Below, piece after piece: positions 1-7,543 of a stretch of 64,000 nucleotides of DNA. Origin of the DNA: VXNE01 sp965206615 (lineage in GTDB: Bacteria; Pseudomonadota; Gammaproteobacteria; Pseudomonadales; Azotimanducaceae); the NCBI GenBank assembly GCA_965206615.1, contig CBDBKI010000005.1:682001-746000 (forward strand), given 5' to 3'. A program made the position numbers and the translations under genes. Numbering within the stretch: position 1 is the stretch's first letter; every line of letters begins with the position of its first letter. The notes under the pieces were generated by a model that did not search any database, was not told the DNA's origin, and saw only the letters and a list, made by a program, of their open reading frames with translations.

Positions 1-139
1 GCGATTGCTCAGCAATGCCTTTTACGGTGAGGCGCCCAACGGCGACTGGCGGATACTGGTTTTCGACGGTGCCCCGGGCGACGCCGGAGCGCTGCAGGGC
101 TGGCGGATGCGCTTCTATTACGGCGAGCATCCCGAGTGA
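1..139 (+). CDS. C-terminal end of a P/Homo B domain protein (partial)
   Basis: Only the last 45 codons are in the window (frame from base 2, TGA at 137-139). The residues include NGDWRILVFD and GALQGWRMRFYY, which match the closing beta strands of the P/Homo B (proprotein convertase P) domain. In bacteria this domain usually ends secreted subtilisin-like proteases or large surface proteins. The protein would therefore be exported, which fits a type II secretion gene immediately downstream. The catalytic part lies outside the window, so protease activity cannot be confirmed. Confidence 0.7.
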   Translation, partial: RLLSNAFYGEAPNGDWRILVFDGAPGDAGALQGWRMRFYYGEHPE

Positions 140-259
140 ACGCGCGCGGGTAACGTCGTTCAGCGTCGGGACGCGTCCATTCTCCCTTCGCGACGCACAA
201 CTCGCCACGCTACTCGTTATGCCTGCGTTCTGTGTGCGCTGATCGTGGAGGTGGACGCG

Positions 260-703
260 ATGGGGCTGCGGAGGTTTGGGACGAGGCCGGGAAGCGTGAG
301 CGGGTTCACGCTGATCGAGATCATGGTCGTAGTGATCATCATCGGGATCATCGGGGCGCTGTTCGTCCCGAACATCATGGGTCGGGGGGACCAGGCTCGG
401 CGTGTCGCGGTAGACAGCGATCTGCGGAGCATTGCCACGACGCTCGAACTCTACCGGCTGGACAATTCGCGCTATCCGTCCACCGATCAGGGACTGGAGG
501 CGCTTGTGTCGAAGCCCGGCGGGTTCCCGGAGGCGAGGAACTACAACCCGGACGGGTACGCGCGGAAGCTGCCGAGTGACCCGTGGGGGAATCCGTACAT
601 CTGCGCGAGGGATGACCGGAGTTTCGATCTCCACTCGCTCGGGGCGGACGGTGTTGACGGAGGAGAGGGGAGCGGAGCTGACATCCGCTACGGTGATCGC
701 TAG
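260..703 (+). CDS. gspG: Type II secretion major pseudopilin GspG
   Basis: A 147-residue protein with a short basic leader, a prepilin peptidase site G15-F16 followed by TLIE with the conserved Glu at +5, and one hydrophobic helix at about residues 17-37. The C-terminal T2SSG domain has the typical YPSTDQGLEALV stretch (about 70-85), DPWGNPY, and an acidic Ca-binding end (LGADGVDGGEGSGADI). It is the main subunit of the periplasmic pseudopilus that pushes proteins through the outer-membrane secretin. I chose ATG 260 over the in-frame GTG at 245 because GGAGG at 247-251 has good spacing to it. No other gsp gene follows, so this copy is an orphan or the end of a cluster lying to the left. Confidence 0.93.
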   Translation: MGLRRFGTRPGSVSGFTLIEIMVVVIIIGIIGALFVPNIMGRGDQARRVAVDSDLRSIATTLELYRLDNSRYPSTDQGLEALVSKPGGFPEARNYNPDGYARKLPSDPWGNPYICARDDRSFDLHSLGADGVDGGEGSGADIRYGDR

Positions 704-786
704 CCAGTTCTCGTCCGTCTATTCTTAACGGACTGATTTAATTGAGGAAATATGCCCACCCGAGTAGCGCCGGGTGGGACCGACAA

Positions 787-830
787 GAGTGGGTGTCCCA
801 TCTGTCCCGACCCAGGAGTGGGTGTCCCAT
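787..830. repeat. 15-bp direct repeat in the gspG-cupin gap
   Basis: GAGTGGGTGTCCCAT occurs at 787-801 and again at 816-830, 29 bp apart. They lie in the roughly 300-base gap between gspG and the cupin gene (704-1007). The second half of the gap (830-870) is AT-rich for this window. No coding frame is convincing here. The pair could be operator-like sites or the end of a lost mobile element. Confidence 0.5.
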
Positions 831-1007
831 TTCCGATAAAGTAGTTAATAATCAACGATATATGAAATATAGGTGCTCCCGCGGGCCAACCCCCGCCAGG
901 CGCTGCGCTCCCCTTGGAGTCTCCTCCATGAAAAGGCACCACTCAGTTTCGAAAGCGAAGGTATGCAAGACTCACGTCCGGACACCACGGCAATCGGGGA
1001 GGCAGCG

Positions 1008-1433
1008 ATGCATCGAAAGAAACTGGGTGGCGTGCCGCTCCGGCTCGACCCGGACCTGCTCGCGGGGAGCGGGCTGGAGGAATCGCCGCCCCAGGTGGGG
1101 AAGAAGGTGGGGAACCCACGCCGCATCCTGGTGGCTCCCGAGCACAATCCCAGGACGAAGGTGCTGTTCTTCGGCGACGTTCTCATCGTCGTGTACGAGA
1201 GCGGGCCGGGCATCCTCGAACTCGAGAACACGCTCTACGACGAGTATGTCCACGTACTCGCGGGGAAGCTGATCCTGACGGACCGGCAGGGCAATGTTCG
1301 GGAAGCCGACACCGGTGACCACGTCGTGGTGCCAAAAGGCTACAGCGGCACCTGGGAAATGGTCGGCGATGTCTATCGGGAGCTGGTCGTTGCCGAGACG
1401 AACACCCTCCTGGAGGACGCGAACGCGGCGTAA
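1008..1433 (+). CDS. Cupin-domain protein
   Basis: A 141-residue protein with a single small beta-barrel cupin. The stretch from about residue 78 (LYDEYVHVLAGKLILTDRQGN) through VREADTGDHVVVPKGYSGTWE is the conserved cupin core, resembling the EutQ/DUF861 group. In such proteins the barrel binds a metal or small ligand. The usual HxH metal pair is not obvious, only one His (YVHVL), so catalytic activity is uncertain. Start ATG 1008 is chosen over upstream in-frame starts (873, 963) because GGGGAGG at 996-1002 precedes it by five bases. The PPOX-fold gene follows 120 bases downstream. Confidence 0.75.
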   Translation: MHRKKLGGVPLRLDPDLLAGSGLEESPPQVGKKVGNPRRILVAPEHNPRTKVLFFGDVLIVVYESGPGILELENTLYDEYVHVLAGKLILTDRQGNVREADTGDHVVVPKGYSGTWEMVGDVYRELVVAETNTLLEDANAA

Positions 1434-1553
1434 GCGCCGATTTGTACGGCGACGAGGTGGCCCCGGGGCCGAGCTGTCCCGCTGGCCGCGCGGCGCAGAC
1501 ATCGGGCACTTCGACACTTGGCTGACGACCACTCGACAGGGAGCAGAAGAACC

Positions 1554-2006
1554 ATGGCTGACATCCTTCCGCAAGCGCAGGAATTCCTCGACGAACGCGT
1601 GCGCCAGGGATTCGTGACGACATTGCGCAGGGACGGCTCGCCGGTCACCGTGCCCCTCTGGTACGACTGGGACGGCACCACCGTACGCTTCATCTCGGGC
1701 GTCACCTCACCGAAGCTGAAGCGGCTCGAGAACGATCCGCGGATCACGCTGACGGTCGCCAGCGAGACGGCGGAGGCGGAGAAGTGGGTCTCGTTCGAGG
1801 GCCGGGCGACGGTCTCGCAGGAGGGCGTCAAGGACCTGGCTTCGGCGCTGGCGGCGCGCTACTGGGGGGACGATCCGACGTACCAGCAGAGGATTGCCGG
1901 ATTCGAGGCGGCGCCCGCCGAGTACTTCATGCTGGTCGAATTCGTCCCGGAGCGGGGGCAGACGATGCTCGACGACGAGCTGGTGCAGAACCTGTTCCAG
2001 GCCTGA
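1554..2006 (+). CDS. PPOX-class (pyridoxamine 5'-phosphate oxidase fold) flavin or F420 protein
   Basis: A 150-residue protein with the split-barrel fold of the PPOX/F420-dependent reductase superfamily. The N-terminal half shows GFVTTLRRDGSPVTVPLWYDWDG and FISGVTSPKLKRLENDPRITLTV, the usual flavin or F420 phosphate-binding strands. Members reduce or oxidise small organic molecules with FMN or F420. Start ATG 1554 is preferred to the TTG at 1518. A second member of this superfamily lies at 57145-57576 beside a sulfatase. The substrate is unknown. Confidence 0.85.
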   Translation: MADILPQAQEFLDERVRQGFVTTLRRDGSPVTVPLWYDWDGTTVRFISGVTSPKLKRLENDPRITLTVASETAEAEKWVSFEGRATVSQEGVKDLASALAARYWGDDPTYQQRIAGFEAAPAEYFMLVEFVPERGQTMLDDELVQNLFQA

Positions 2007-2547
2007 GGCCCGACATCCCGGTCGGCTGCCGGCGGCTTCCCCGCCTACGGACGCCCCTTCAGCGCTCCAACGAACTGCGGGTGATCGATGCAGGCGCTGT
2101 CGGCATGCAGCTGGGCGGAGCTCCTGCCGCCCGGGCCGAGGACGCCGCACCGCATCAGCATGCGCCTGGCGTTTCCCGGGGGCCTGTAGATGTCGAGGTC
2201 CAGTATCTTCTGCAGGAGGAAGCGGTACATCCTGGTGCGTGAGCACGAGCCGATAGATAATGTTTTACATTAATTGAAGCGAGCGGGTAACGTGGCGGGT
2301 CGCCGGCAGGCACCCCGAATTGCAGGACGTGGACGATGAAGATCCTGCGAGGAGGTGGTCAGGGAGGTAGAGGAGTTCCGCGCGAACGCCAGGACGCCGA
2401 GCCTCCTCGAGATGCAGCAGGCCCTGGGCCAGATGCCGGGCAACCGGGCCACCAAGTTCGCCTACTGGCAGAAGTTCTGCTGGGAAACGGAAGACATGCC
2501 CATCGGGTTCATGATGTCCATGACGATGGAAAAGCGTGAGGTAGCGC
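2007..2547. other. Gap with short protein-like frames and no clear gene
   Basis: No recognisable gene lies between the PPOX gene and the sulfatase. Two short frames have protein-like composition: a 61-codon minus-strand frame (2045-2230) and a plus-strand frame entered at GTG 2355. The second reads VREVEEFRANARTPSLLEMQQAL and then runs on out of frame into the sulfatase. Both may be remnants. An AT-rich pocket at about 2250-2280 may carry the promoter of the sulfatase operon. Confidence 0.35.
2045..2230 (-). CDS. Small hypothetical protein (doubtful)
   Basis: A 61-codon frame beginning MYRFLLQKILDLDIYRPP with a mixed, protein-like composition and no long GC-driven Arg/Pro runs. It has no good ribosome-binding site and matches no family I recognise. 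It lies alone between two plus-strand genes. It may be a remnant rather than a working gene. Confidence 0.25.
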   Translation of the reverse strand: MYRFLLQKILDLDIYRPPGNARRMLMRCGVLGPGGRSSAQLHADSACIDHPQFVGALKGRP

Positions 2548-4170
2548 ATGAAGAAACTGCTGATCGGCCTCGTGGCCCTCGCCGTCGTGGGCGGCTGGCT
2601 GTTCTCCCGGTACTGGTACTACCTGCCGGGCATCGTCTCCGGCATCGTCGACCCGGTGGCGGACAACCGCCCGGTGACCTGGCAGGCGGGCCCCGCGGAT
2701 CCTGCCGGTGAGCCCCGGCCGCCCAACATCGTGCTGATCGTGGCCGACGACCTCGGCTTCAACGACATCACGTTCTACGGGGGCGGCATCGCCAACGGCA
2801 GCGTAGCGACCCCGAGCATCGACGCCATCGCGCGCGAGGGCATCCACTTCACCAACGGCTACGCCGGCAACGGCACCTGTGCCCCTTCCCGGGCCGCACT
2901 GCTGACGGGCCGTTTCGCCACCAGGTCGGGTTTCGAGTTCACCCCCGCCTCGCCGCAGTTCGCGGAACTGGTCGCCGGCGAAGGGTTCATCGAAGAGAAC
3001 GCGGAGGACTATCCCCCGCCCGAGGAGTTGGGACTGCCGGGCTCGGAGGTGACGTTGCCCGAACTGCTCGAGGAGAAGGGCTATCACTCGGTGGCGCTCG
3101 GGAAATGGCATCTCGGGGCCAGCGCCGGCATGACGCCCAACGCGCAGGGCTTTGACGAGTTTCTGGGCTTCCTGCCCGGAGCGGCCATGTTCATGGAGGA
3201 GGACGACCCCGACGTGATCAACTCGAAGCAGGACTTCGATCCCATCGACAAGTTCCTCTGGGCCAATCTGACCTACGCCGTGCGGTACAACGACGGAGAA
3301 CGATTCAAACCGGACTCGCACATGACCGACTACTTCAGTCGCCAGGCCGTGCGCGTCATCGAGGCGAATCGGCACCGGCCGTTCTTCCTCTACCTGGCCT
3401 ACAACGCGCCGCATACGCCGCTGCAGGCGGAACAGGCGGACTACGCAGCGCTCGAGCACATCGACGACCACACCGAGCGTACTTACGCCGCGATGCTGCG
3501 CGGCCTGGACCGCGGTATCGGGCAGGTGCTCGACGCCCTGGACGACAACGGTATCGCGGACAACACCGTCGTCATCTTCACCAGCGACAACGGTGGCGCC
3601 GGCTACGTGGGCCTGCCCGATCTCAACAAGCCGTATCGCGGCTGGAAGATCACGTTCTTCGAGGGTGGCATCCACACACCCTACTTCATGCGCTGGCCGG
3701 CCAGGATCGCCGCCGGAAGCCGCTACGATGCGGCGGTCGCGCACATCGACATCTTCTCCACCGCACTGGCAGCGGCCGGGGTGGCGCCGCCGCAAGACCG
3801 GATCATCGACGGGGTCGACGTGCTGGACCACGCGCTGGCCGACCCGCAGCCGCCACTCAGCCGGCCGCTCTTCTGGAGAACGGGCGGCTACAAGGTCGTG
3901 ATGCGCGACGGCTGGAAGCTGCAGTGGCAGGAGCAGACCGGTCAGACGTGGCTCTTCAACCTGAACGAAGATCCCACCGAGCAGGTCAACCTGAGCCTCG
4001 ACGCGGCACACTCGGAGCAGCTCCGGACCCTGCGCGCCACGCTCGACGACCTGGACAGTCAGATGGCCGAACCGCTGTGGCCCGCGCTGATAGAAGCCCC
4101 GATCGCCGTGGACTACACCGTCGACAGGCTGCCGGACACCGACTACGAGACCATACTGTGGTCCAATTAG
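2548..4170 (+). CDS. Sulfatase (arylsulfatase family), membrane-anchored or secreted
   Basis: A 540-residue type I sulfatase. Residues 3-22 form a hydrophobic N-terminal segment (signal or anchor), placing the enzyme in the periplasm or on the membrane. The first metal ligands are in IVADDLG (D67-D68). The formylglycine motif CAPSRAALLTGR begins at C111, and ALGKWHLG follows at about 180. C111 must be oxidised to formylglycine before it can hydrolyse sulfate esters, and no formylglycine-generating enzyme is present in this window. GAGG lies just upstream of the ATG. It is first in an operon with the DUF1330 gene (22-base gap) and the glutathione transferase (13-base gap), suggesting a shared catabolic role. 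Confidence 0.93.
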   Translation: MKKLLIGLVALAVVGGWLFSRYWYYLPGIVSGIVDPVADNRPVTWQAGPADPAGEPRPPNIVLIVADDLGFNDITFYGGGIANGSVATPSIDAIAREGIHFTNGYAGNGTCAPSRAALLTGRFATRSGFEFTPASPQFAELVAGEGFIEENAEDYPPPEELGLPGSEVTLPELLEEKGYHSVALGKWHLGASAGMTPNAQGFDEFLGFLPGAAMFMEEDDPDVINSKQDFDPIDKFLWANLTYAVRYNDGERFKPDSHMTDYFSRQAVRVIEANRHRPFFLYLAYNAPHTPLQAEQADYAALEHIDDHTERTYAAMLRGLDRGIGQVLDALDDNGIADNTVVIFTSDNGGAGYVGLPDLNKPYRGWKITFFEGGIHTPYFMRWPARIAAGSRYDAAVAHIDIFSTALAAAGVAPPQDRIIDGVDVLDHALADPQPPLSRPLFWRTGGYKVVMRDGWKLQWQEQTGQTWLFNLNEDPTEQVNLSLDAAHSEQLRTLRATLDDLDSQMAEPLWPALIEAPIAVDYTVDRLPDTDYETILWSN

Positions 4171-4192
4171 AAACGGGCAGGAGGAACAGCGG

Positions 4193-4630
4193 ATGCAGGT
4201 CAGCAACAGCGTCTACCCGAACGAGACGCAGATACAGGAGTTCAGCGACCCGGGACCCGCAGGCCCGATCTACATGGTCAACCTGCTCAAGTTCCGGGCG
4301 CGTGCAGAGTACCCGGACGGCCGCGACTCCGATCTCACCGGCGAGCAGGCTTACGCGATCTACGCCCGGGGCGTGACGGAGTTGCTGAAGGAGCACGGCG
4401 GGGCGCTGACCTTCGCGGCGGACGTGGAGCGCCTGATGCTCGGCGAGGTCGAGGATCTGTGGGACATGGTGGCCATTGCCAGGTACCCGTCCCGAGCGGC
4501 CATGAGGGAGATGGTGCAGTCGCCGAGGATGCAGGAGATCGGCGTGCCTCGAGCCGCGGGGCTCGCGGGGCAACTGAATATCGAGACCGCCGGGGCCATC
4601 GGTTCCTGGCTTGCCCCAACGGACCAGTAA
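4193..4630 (+). CDS. DUF1330 family protein
   Basis: A 145-residue protein with the ferredoxin-like alpha/beta-barrel pattern of DUF1330. Signs are PIYMVNLLKFRARAEYPDG near residue 25 and the matching strand DMVAIARYPSRAAMREMVQSPRMQEIG near 95. The family is dimeric and poorly characterised; relatives are often encoded beside catabolic enzymes. AGGAGG at 4179-4184 supports the start. It sits between a sulfatase and a glutathione transferase in one operon, and a two-domain relative lies convergently at 5483-6193. Confidence 0.82.
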   Translation: MQVSNSVYPNETQIQEFSDPGPAGPIYMVNLLKFRARAEYPDGRDSDLTGEQAYAIYARGVTELLKEHGGALTFAADVERLMLGEVEDLWDMVAIARYPSRAAMREMVQSPRMQEIGVPRAAGLAGQLNIETAGAIGSWLAPTDQ

Positions 4631-4643
4631 GGAGAAGCGCGAC

Positions 4644-5495
4644 ATGGCGGAAGCAACCTACACGCCACCCAAGGTCTGGACATGGGACAAGGAGAGCGGC
4701 GGGCGATTCGCGAGTATCAACCGCCCGATCGCCGGCGCGACCCACGAAGCGGAACTGCCGGTGGGCGAGCACCCGCTGCAGCTCCATTCGCTGGCCACCC
4801 CGAACGGGGTCAAGGTGACGATGCTGCTCGAGGAACTGCTCGAAGCGGGTGCGGATGCGGAATACGATGCCTACCTGCTCAACATCGGCGACGGCTCCCA
4901 GTTCGGCAGCGGGTTCGTGGCGATCAATCCGAACTCCAAGATCCCGGCCCTCCTCGACCGGAGCACGCCCACGCCGACCCGCGTGTTCGAATCCGGCGCC
5001 ATCCTGCTGTACCTGGCCGAGAAGTTCGGCATGTTCGTGCCGACGGATCCGTCCCTGCGCGCCGAGTGCCTGTCGTGGCTCTTCTGGCAGATGGGCAGCG
5101 CACCCTACCTGGGCGGAGGCTTCGGACACTTCTACGCGTATGCACCGGAGAAGATGCAGTACCCCATCGACCGCTACGCCATGGAAGTGAAGCGGCAGGC
5201 GGATGTCCTCAACCAGCGGCTGAACGACAACGCGTTCCTCTGCGGCGACGAGTACACGATCGCGGACATGGCCAACTACGCCTGGTACGGGGCGCTGGTG
5301 CTGCACAACATCTACGAAGCGGCGGAGTTCCTCGACGTAGCTTCGTACGGCAACGTGGTCCGGTGGGCGGAGTCGATCGAGTCGCGGCCGGCCGTGCAGC
5401 GGGGCCGGCGCGTCAACCGTCCGTGGGGGCGCGAAGAAACCCGGGTCGTCGAGCGTCACAGCGCCAGCGACTTCGATCCTTCTCAGCGGAGCTGA
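4644..5495 (+). CDS. yghU: YghU-like glutathione S-transferase / disulfide-bond oxidoreductase
   Basis: A 283-residue protein close in length to E. coli YghU. It has an N-terminal thioredoxin-like domain (about 45-130, with LHSLATPNGVKVTMLLEEL and NPNSKIPALLD) and a C-terminal helical GST domain with DEYTIADMANYAWYG. The TPNG segment is where YghU/YfcG proteins bind two glutathiones and use threonine and asparagine rather than tyrosine or cysteine. The start is placed at ATG 4644 because AAGGAG precedes it; the upstream in-frame codon (4611) would overlap the DUF1330 gene. It is last in the sulfatase operon and its end overlaps the convergent gene by 13 bases. Confidence 0.88.
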   Translation: MAEATYTPPKVWTWDKESGGRFASINRPIAGATHEAELPVGEHPLQLHSLATPNGVKVTMLLEELLEAGADAEYDAYLLNIGDGSQFGSGFVAINPNSKIPALLDRSTPTPTRVFESGAILLYLAEKFGMFVPTDPSLRAECLSWLFWQMGSAPYLGGGFGHFYAYAPEKMQYPIDRYAMEVKRQADVLNQRLNDNAFLCGDEYTIADMANYAWYGALVLHNIYEAAEFLDVASYGNVVRWAESIESRPAVQRGRRVNRPWGREETRVVERHSASDFDPSQRS

Positions 5496-6193
5496 CGCGT
5501 CGGGAACGCCCAAGTCAGGTCGAGACCGCGTTGCCGGTCCTCGTTGGCTTTCTGCCAGGTCTTGCTGGCGACCATGTCGCGCAGCGACTCGAGACTCGGA
5601 TACCGGACCAGGTACAGGTCCTCCCAGGTCTCCTCCGAGACCAGCGGCAACTGCGCGTCGAGCAGCAGCGCCGGGCTGCCGCTGCGTTCGCGGATCATCG
5701 GCAGGACCACCCGCCCGTACTTCTGATACTCCTCGCGGCCGCCGTCCGGCTTGAAGCGCAGCAGGTTCAACACGAATATCTCGTCGTCCCCAGCGCCGGT
5801 CACGACGTCGAGCGGGGGCGCGCCGGGGGTCTTCCGCTGCGCGAACGCATAGAGCACGGTGCGTTTCAGGCCCGCGGTACGGTACGGCAACCCTGCCTGG
5901 TAGTCCGGATCCGCCATCATGTCGAGGAACGCCGCCCGACTCGGGTAACAGGCGAGGGCCACCCGGTCCCAGTGTCCCGCCCGGGCGTCGTCGAAGAGGG
6001 CCGTGCCGTTGTAGAGGATGTGCGCGCCCCGCTTCTGGAGCTGGGGTAGCACCACCCGGCCGTACTTGGCGTAGGACTCGCCGCCGTCGTCCGCGAGCTC
6101 GAGGAGGTTCAGCATGACCACAGGTTCGTCGTCGGGGAGGTTGCCCAGCGCGGCGAAAGTCGCTGCATCCGGAAGGAAGTTGTCGGTGCTCAA
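5483..6193 (-). CDS. Two-domain DUF1330 protein
   Basis: About 236 residues with two consecutive DUF1330-type units. The first has PVVMLNLLELADDGGESYAKYGRVVLPQLQKRG and a CYPSRAAFLDMM strand; the second has EIFVLNLLRFKPDGGREEYQKYGRVVLPMIRERS and a RYPSLESLRDMV strand. The duplication is internal and clear at the residue level. The start is probably TTG 6193, preceded by GGAGAG, because the frame further upstream has no good start and unlikely composition. It converges on the yghU-like gene. Function is unknown; the fused form would supply in one chain what single-domain members form as a dimer. Confidence 0.78.
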   Translation of the reverse strand: MSTDNFLPDAATFAALGNLPDDEPVVMLNLLELADDGGESYAKYGRVVLPQLQKRGAHILYNGTALFDDARAGHWDRVALACYPSRAAFLDMMADPDYQAGLPYRTAGLKRTVLYAFAQRKTPGAPPLDVVTGAGDDEIFVLNLLRFKPDGGREEYQKYGRVVLPMIRERSGSPALLLDAQLPLVSEETWEDLYLVRYPSLESLRDMVASKTWQKANEDRQRGLDLTWAFPTRQLR

Positions 6194-6299
6194 GGGTTCT
6201 CTCCGTTGCCGTCTGGTCCATGGGGCTCCTTGCGCCGATGAGTATACGAGACCCGAGATGCCGTAGGCTTTGGGGCTGGTCCCTGGTGCAGGAGCGCTC

Positions 6300-7091
6300 A
6301 TGAAGCTCGAGAATCGGGTCTGCGTCGTCGTCGGCGCCGGGCAGACCCCGGGAGAGACCATCGGCAACGGCCGCGCCGCGGCGATCACCTACGCCCGCGA
6401 GGGCGCGAAGCTGCTGCTGGTGGATCACATCGCGGAACGGGCCGCCGAGACGCAGTCGATCATTGCCGAGGAGGGCTTCGAGGCACTCCCCCTGGTGGCC
6501 GATGTCACTACCGAGGCCGGCTGCAAGTCGATCAACGACGAAGCGTGTGCGCGCTTCGGCCGCATCGACGTACTCCACTACAACGTCGGCAAGAGTCAGG
6601 GCGATGCAGAGGTGGCCGAACTGGCGCTCGAGCACTGGTCTGCCATCATGACCCTCAACCTCACCGGCTACTACCTGACCTGCAAGCACGCACTGCCGGC
6701 CATGCGCGCGCAGCAGTCCGGGGTCGTCATCGGCATCTCGTCCATGGCCGCGCACGGCGCGCACATGAACATGACTTACGGCGTCTCGAAGGCGGGCATG
6801 AACTCGCTGACGAAATCGATGGCCATTCACAACGCCCGCTACGGCATCCGCGTCAACGCGATCATGCCGGGCCTGATGGACACGCCGATGGCCATCGAGC
6901 GCCGTGCGCGGGAGCAGAATCGGTCCCGCGAGGACATCCGCGCCGAACGCGCGCGCCAGGTGCCGCTGCTCGGACAGCAGGGCACAGGCTGGGACGTCGC
7001 GAATGCGGCCCTGTTCCTCGCATCCGACGACGCCAGGTACATCACGGGGGTCTGCCTGCCGGTCGACGGAGGTCTGTCGGCGCGGGGGTGA
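6300..7091 (+). CDS. Short-chain dehydrogenase/reductase (SDR)
   Basis: A 263-residue classical SDR. It has a Rossmann strand with a glycine-rich loop (VVGAGQTPGETIGNG, about 10-24), which is longer than usual. The active-site Ser is at about 147-148 and YGVSK places Tyr160 and Lys164. The C-terminus ITGVCLPVDGGLSARG is typical of the family. The usual NNAG motif reads NVG. It would oxidise an alcohol or reduce a ketone with NAD(P). Start ATG 6300 has GGAG upstream. It runs divergently from the double-DUF1330 gene and may share its promoter region (6194-6299). Confidence 0.9.
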   Translation: MKLENRVCVVVGAGQTPGETIGNGRAAAITYAREGAKLLLVDHIAERAAETQSIIAEEGFEALPLVADVTTEAGCKSINDEACARFGRIDVLHYNVGKSQGDAEVAELALEHWSAIMTLNLTGYYLTCKHALPAMRAQQSGVVIGISSMAAHGAHMNMTYGVSKAGMNSLTKSMAIHNARYGIRVNAIMPGLMDTPMAIERRAREQNRSREDIRAERARQVPLLGQQGTGWDVANAALFLASDDARYITGVCLPVDGGLSARG

Positions 7092-7131
7092 ACTCTCCGG
7101 GGGTGCCGGACGCCGGCCGCAAGAGCGACGC

Positions 7132-7536
7132 CTACGCTGCCGGCTGCTCGTCCTCCCAGGGGTCGTGGGTACCGAAGTTCCACAAGTTGCCTTCCGGGTC
7201 GCGACACGCGTACAGACGCCCGCCGAAGGGGAAGTCGTGCGGCTCCACGGCCACCTTCGCGCCGGCCGCCACGGCCCTGGCGTGGTGCGCGTCCACGTCC
7301 GGAACGCGCACGAGCAGCTGAACAGGCCCGAACTCGTCGCCGCGGGCCGTGGCCAGCATGACCATGCCGTTGCCGAAGGTCAGACGGGCATGTGCGATAC
7401 CGCCGTCCCCGTCCGGCACCACGAAGCGCGCTTCGAAGCCGAACGCGGCGCACAGCCAGTCAATCGCCGCGGGCGCGTCGCGGTAGCGGAGCGACGGGAT
7501 GATGAGCGCCCGTGTCTTTTCGGCCACGGGCTTCAT
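7132..7536 (-). CDS. VOC-superfamily (glyoxalase/bleomycin-resistance-like) protein
   Basis: A 134-residue protein with two beta-alpha-beta-beta-beta modules. Evidence includes IPSLRYRDAPAAIDWLCAAFGFEARFVV at the N-terminus and GGRLYACRDPEGNLWNFGTHDPW at the C-terminus, the classic DPEGNxW end. VOC proteins bind a metal and act in isomerisation, dioxygenation or antibiotic binding. It is the last gene of a minus-strand operon, seven bases after the Baeyer-Villiger monooxygenase. Confidence 0.87.
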   Translation of the reverse strand: MKPVAEKTRALIIPSLRYRDAPAAIDWLCAAFGFEARFVVPDGDGGIAHARLTFGNGMVMLATARGDEFGPVQLLVRVPDVDAHHARAVAAGAKVAVEPHDFPFGGRLYACRDPEGNLWNFGTHDPWEDEQPAA

Positions 7537-7543
7537 CCGCTGT

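Noticed and set aside
2355..2711. A 118-codon frame starting with GTG upstream of the sulfatase
   Set aside because: The first 65 residues look protein-like, but the rest is the sulfatase in a wrong frame. No usable start spacing and no family match.
2509..4206. A 565-codon frame antisense to the sulfatase
   Set aside because: Shadow of a clear sulfatase with signal segment, metal site and CAPSR motif.
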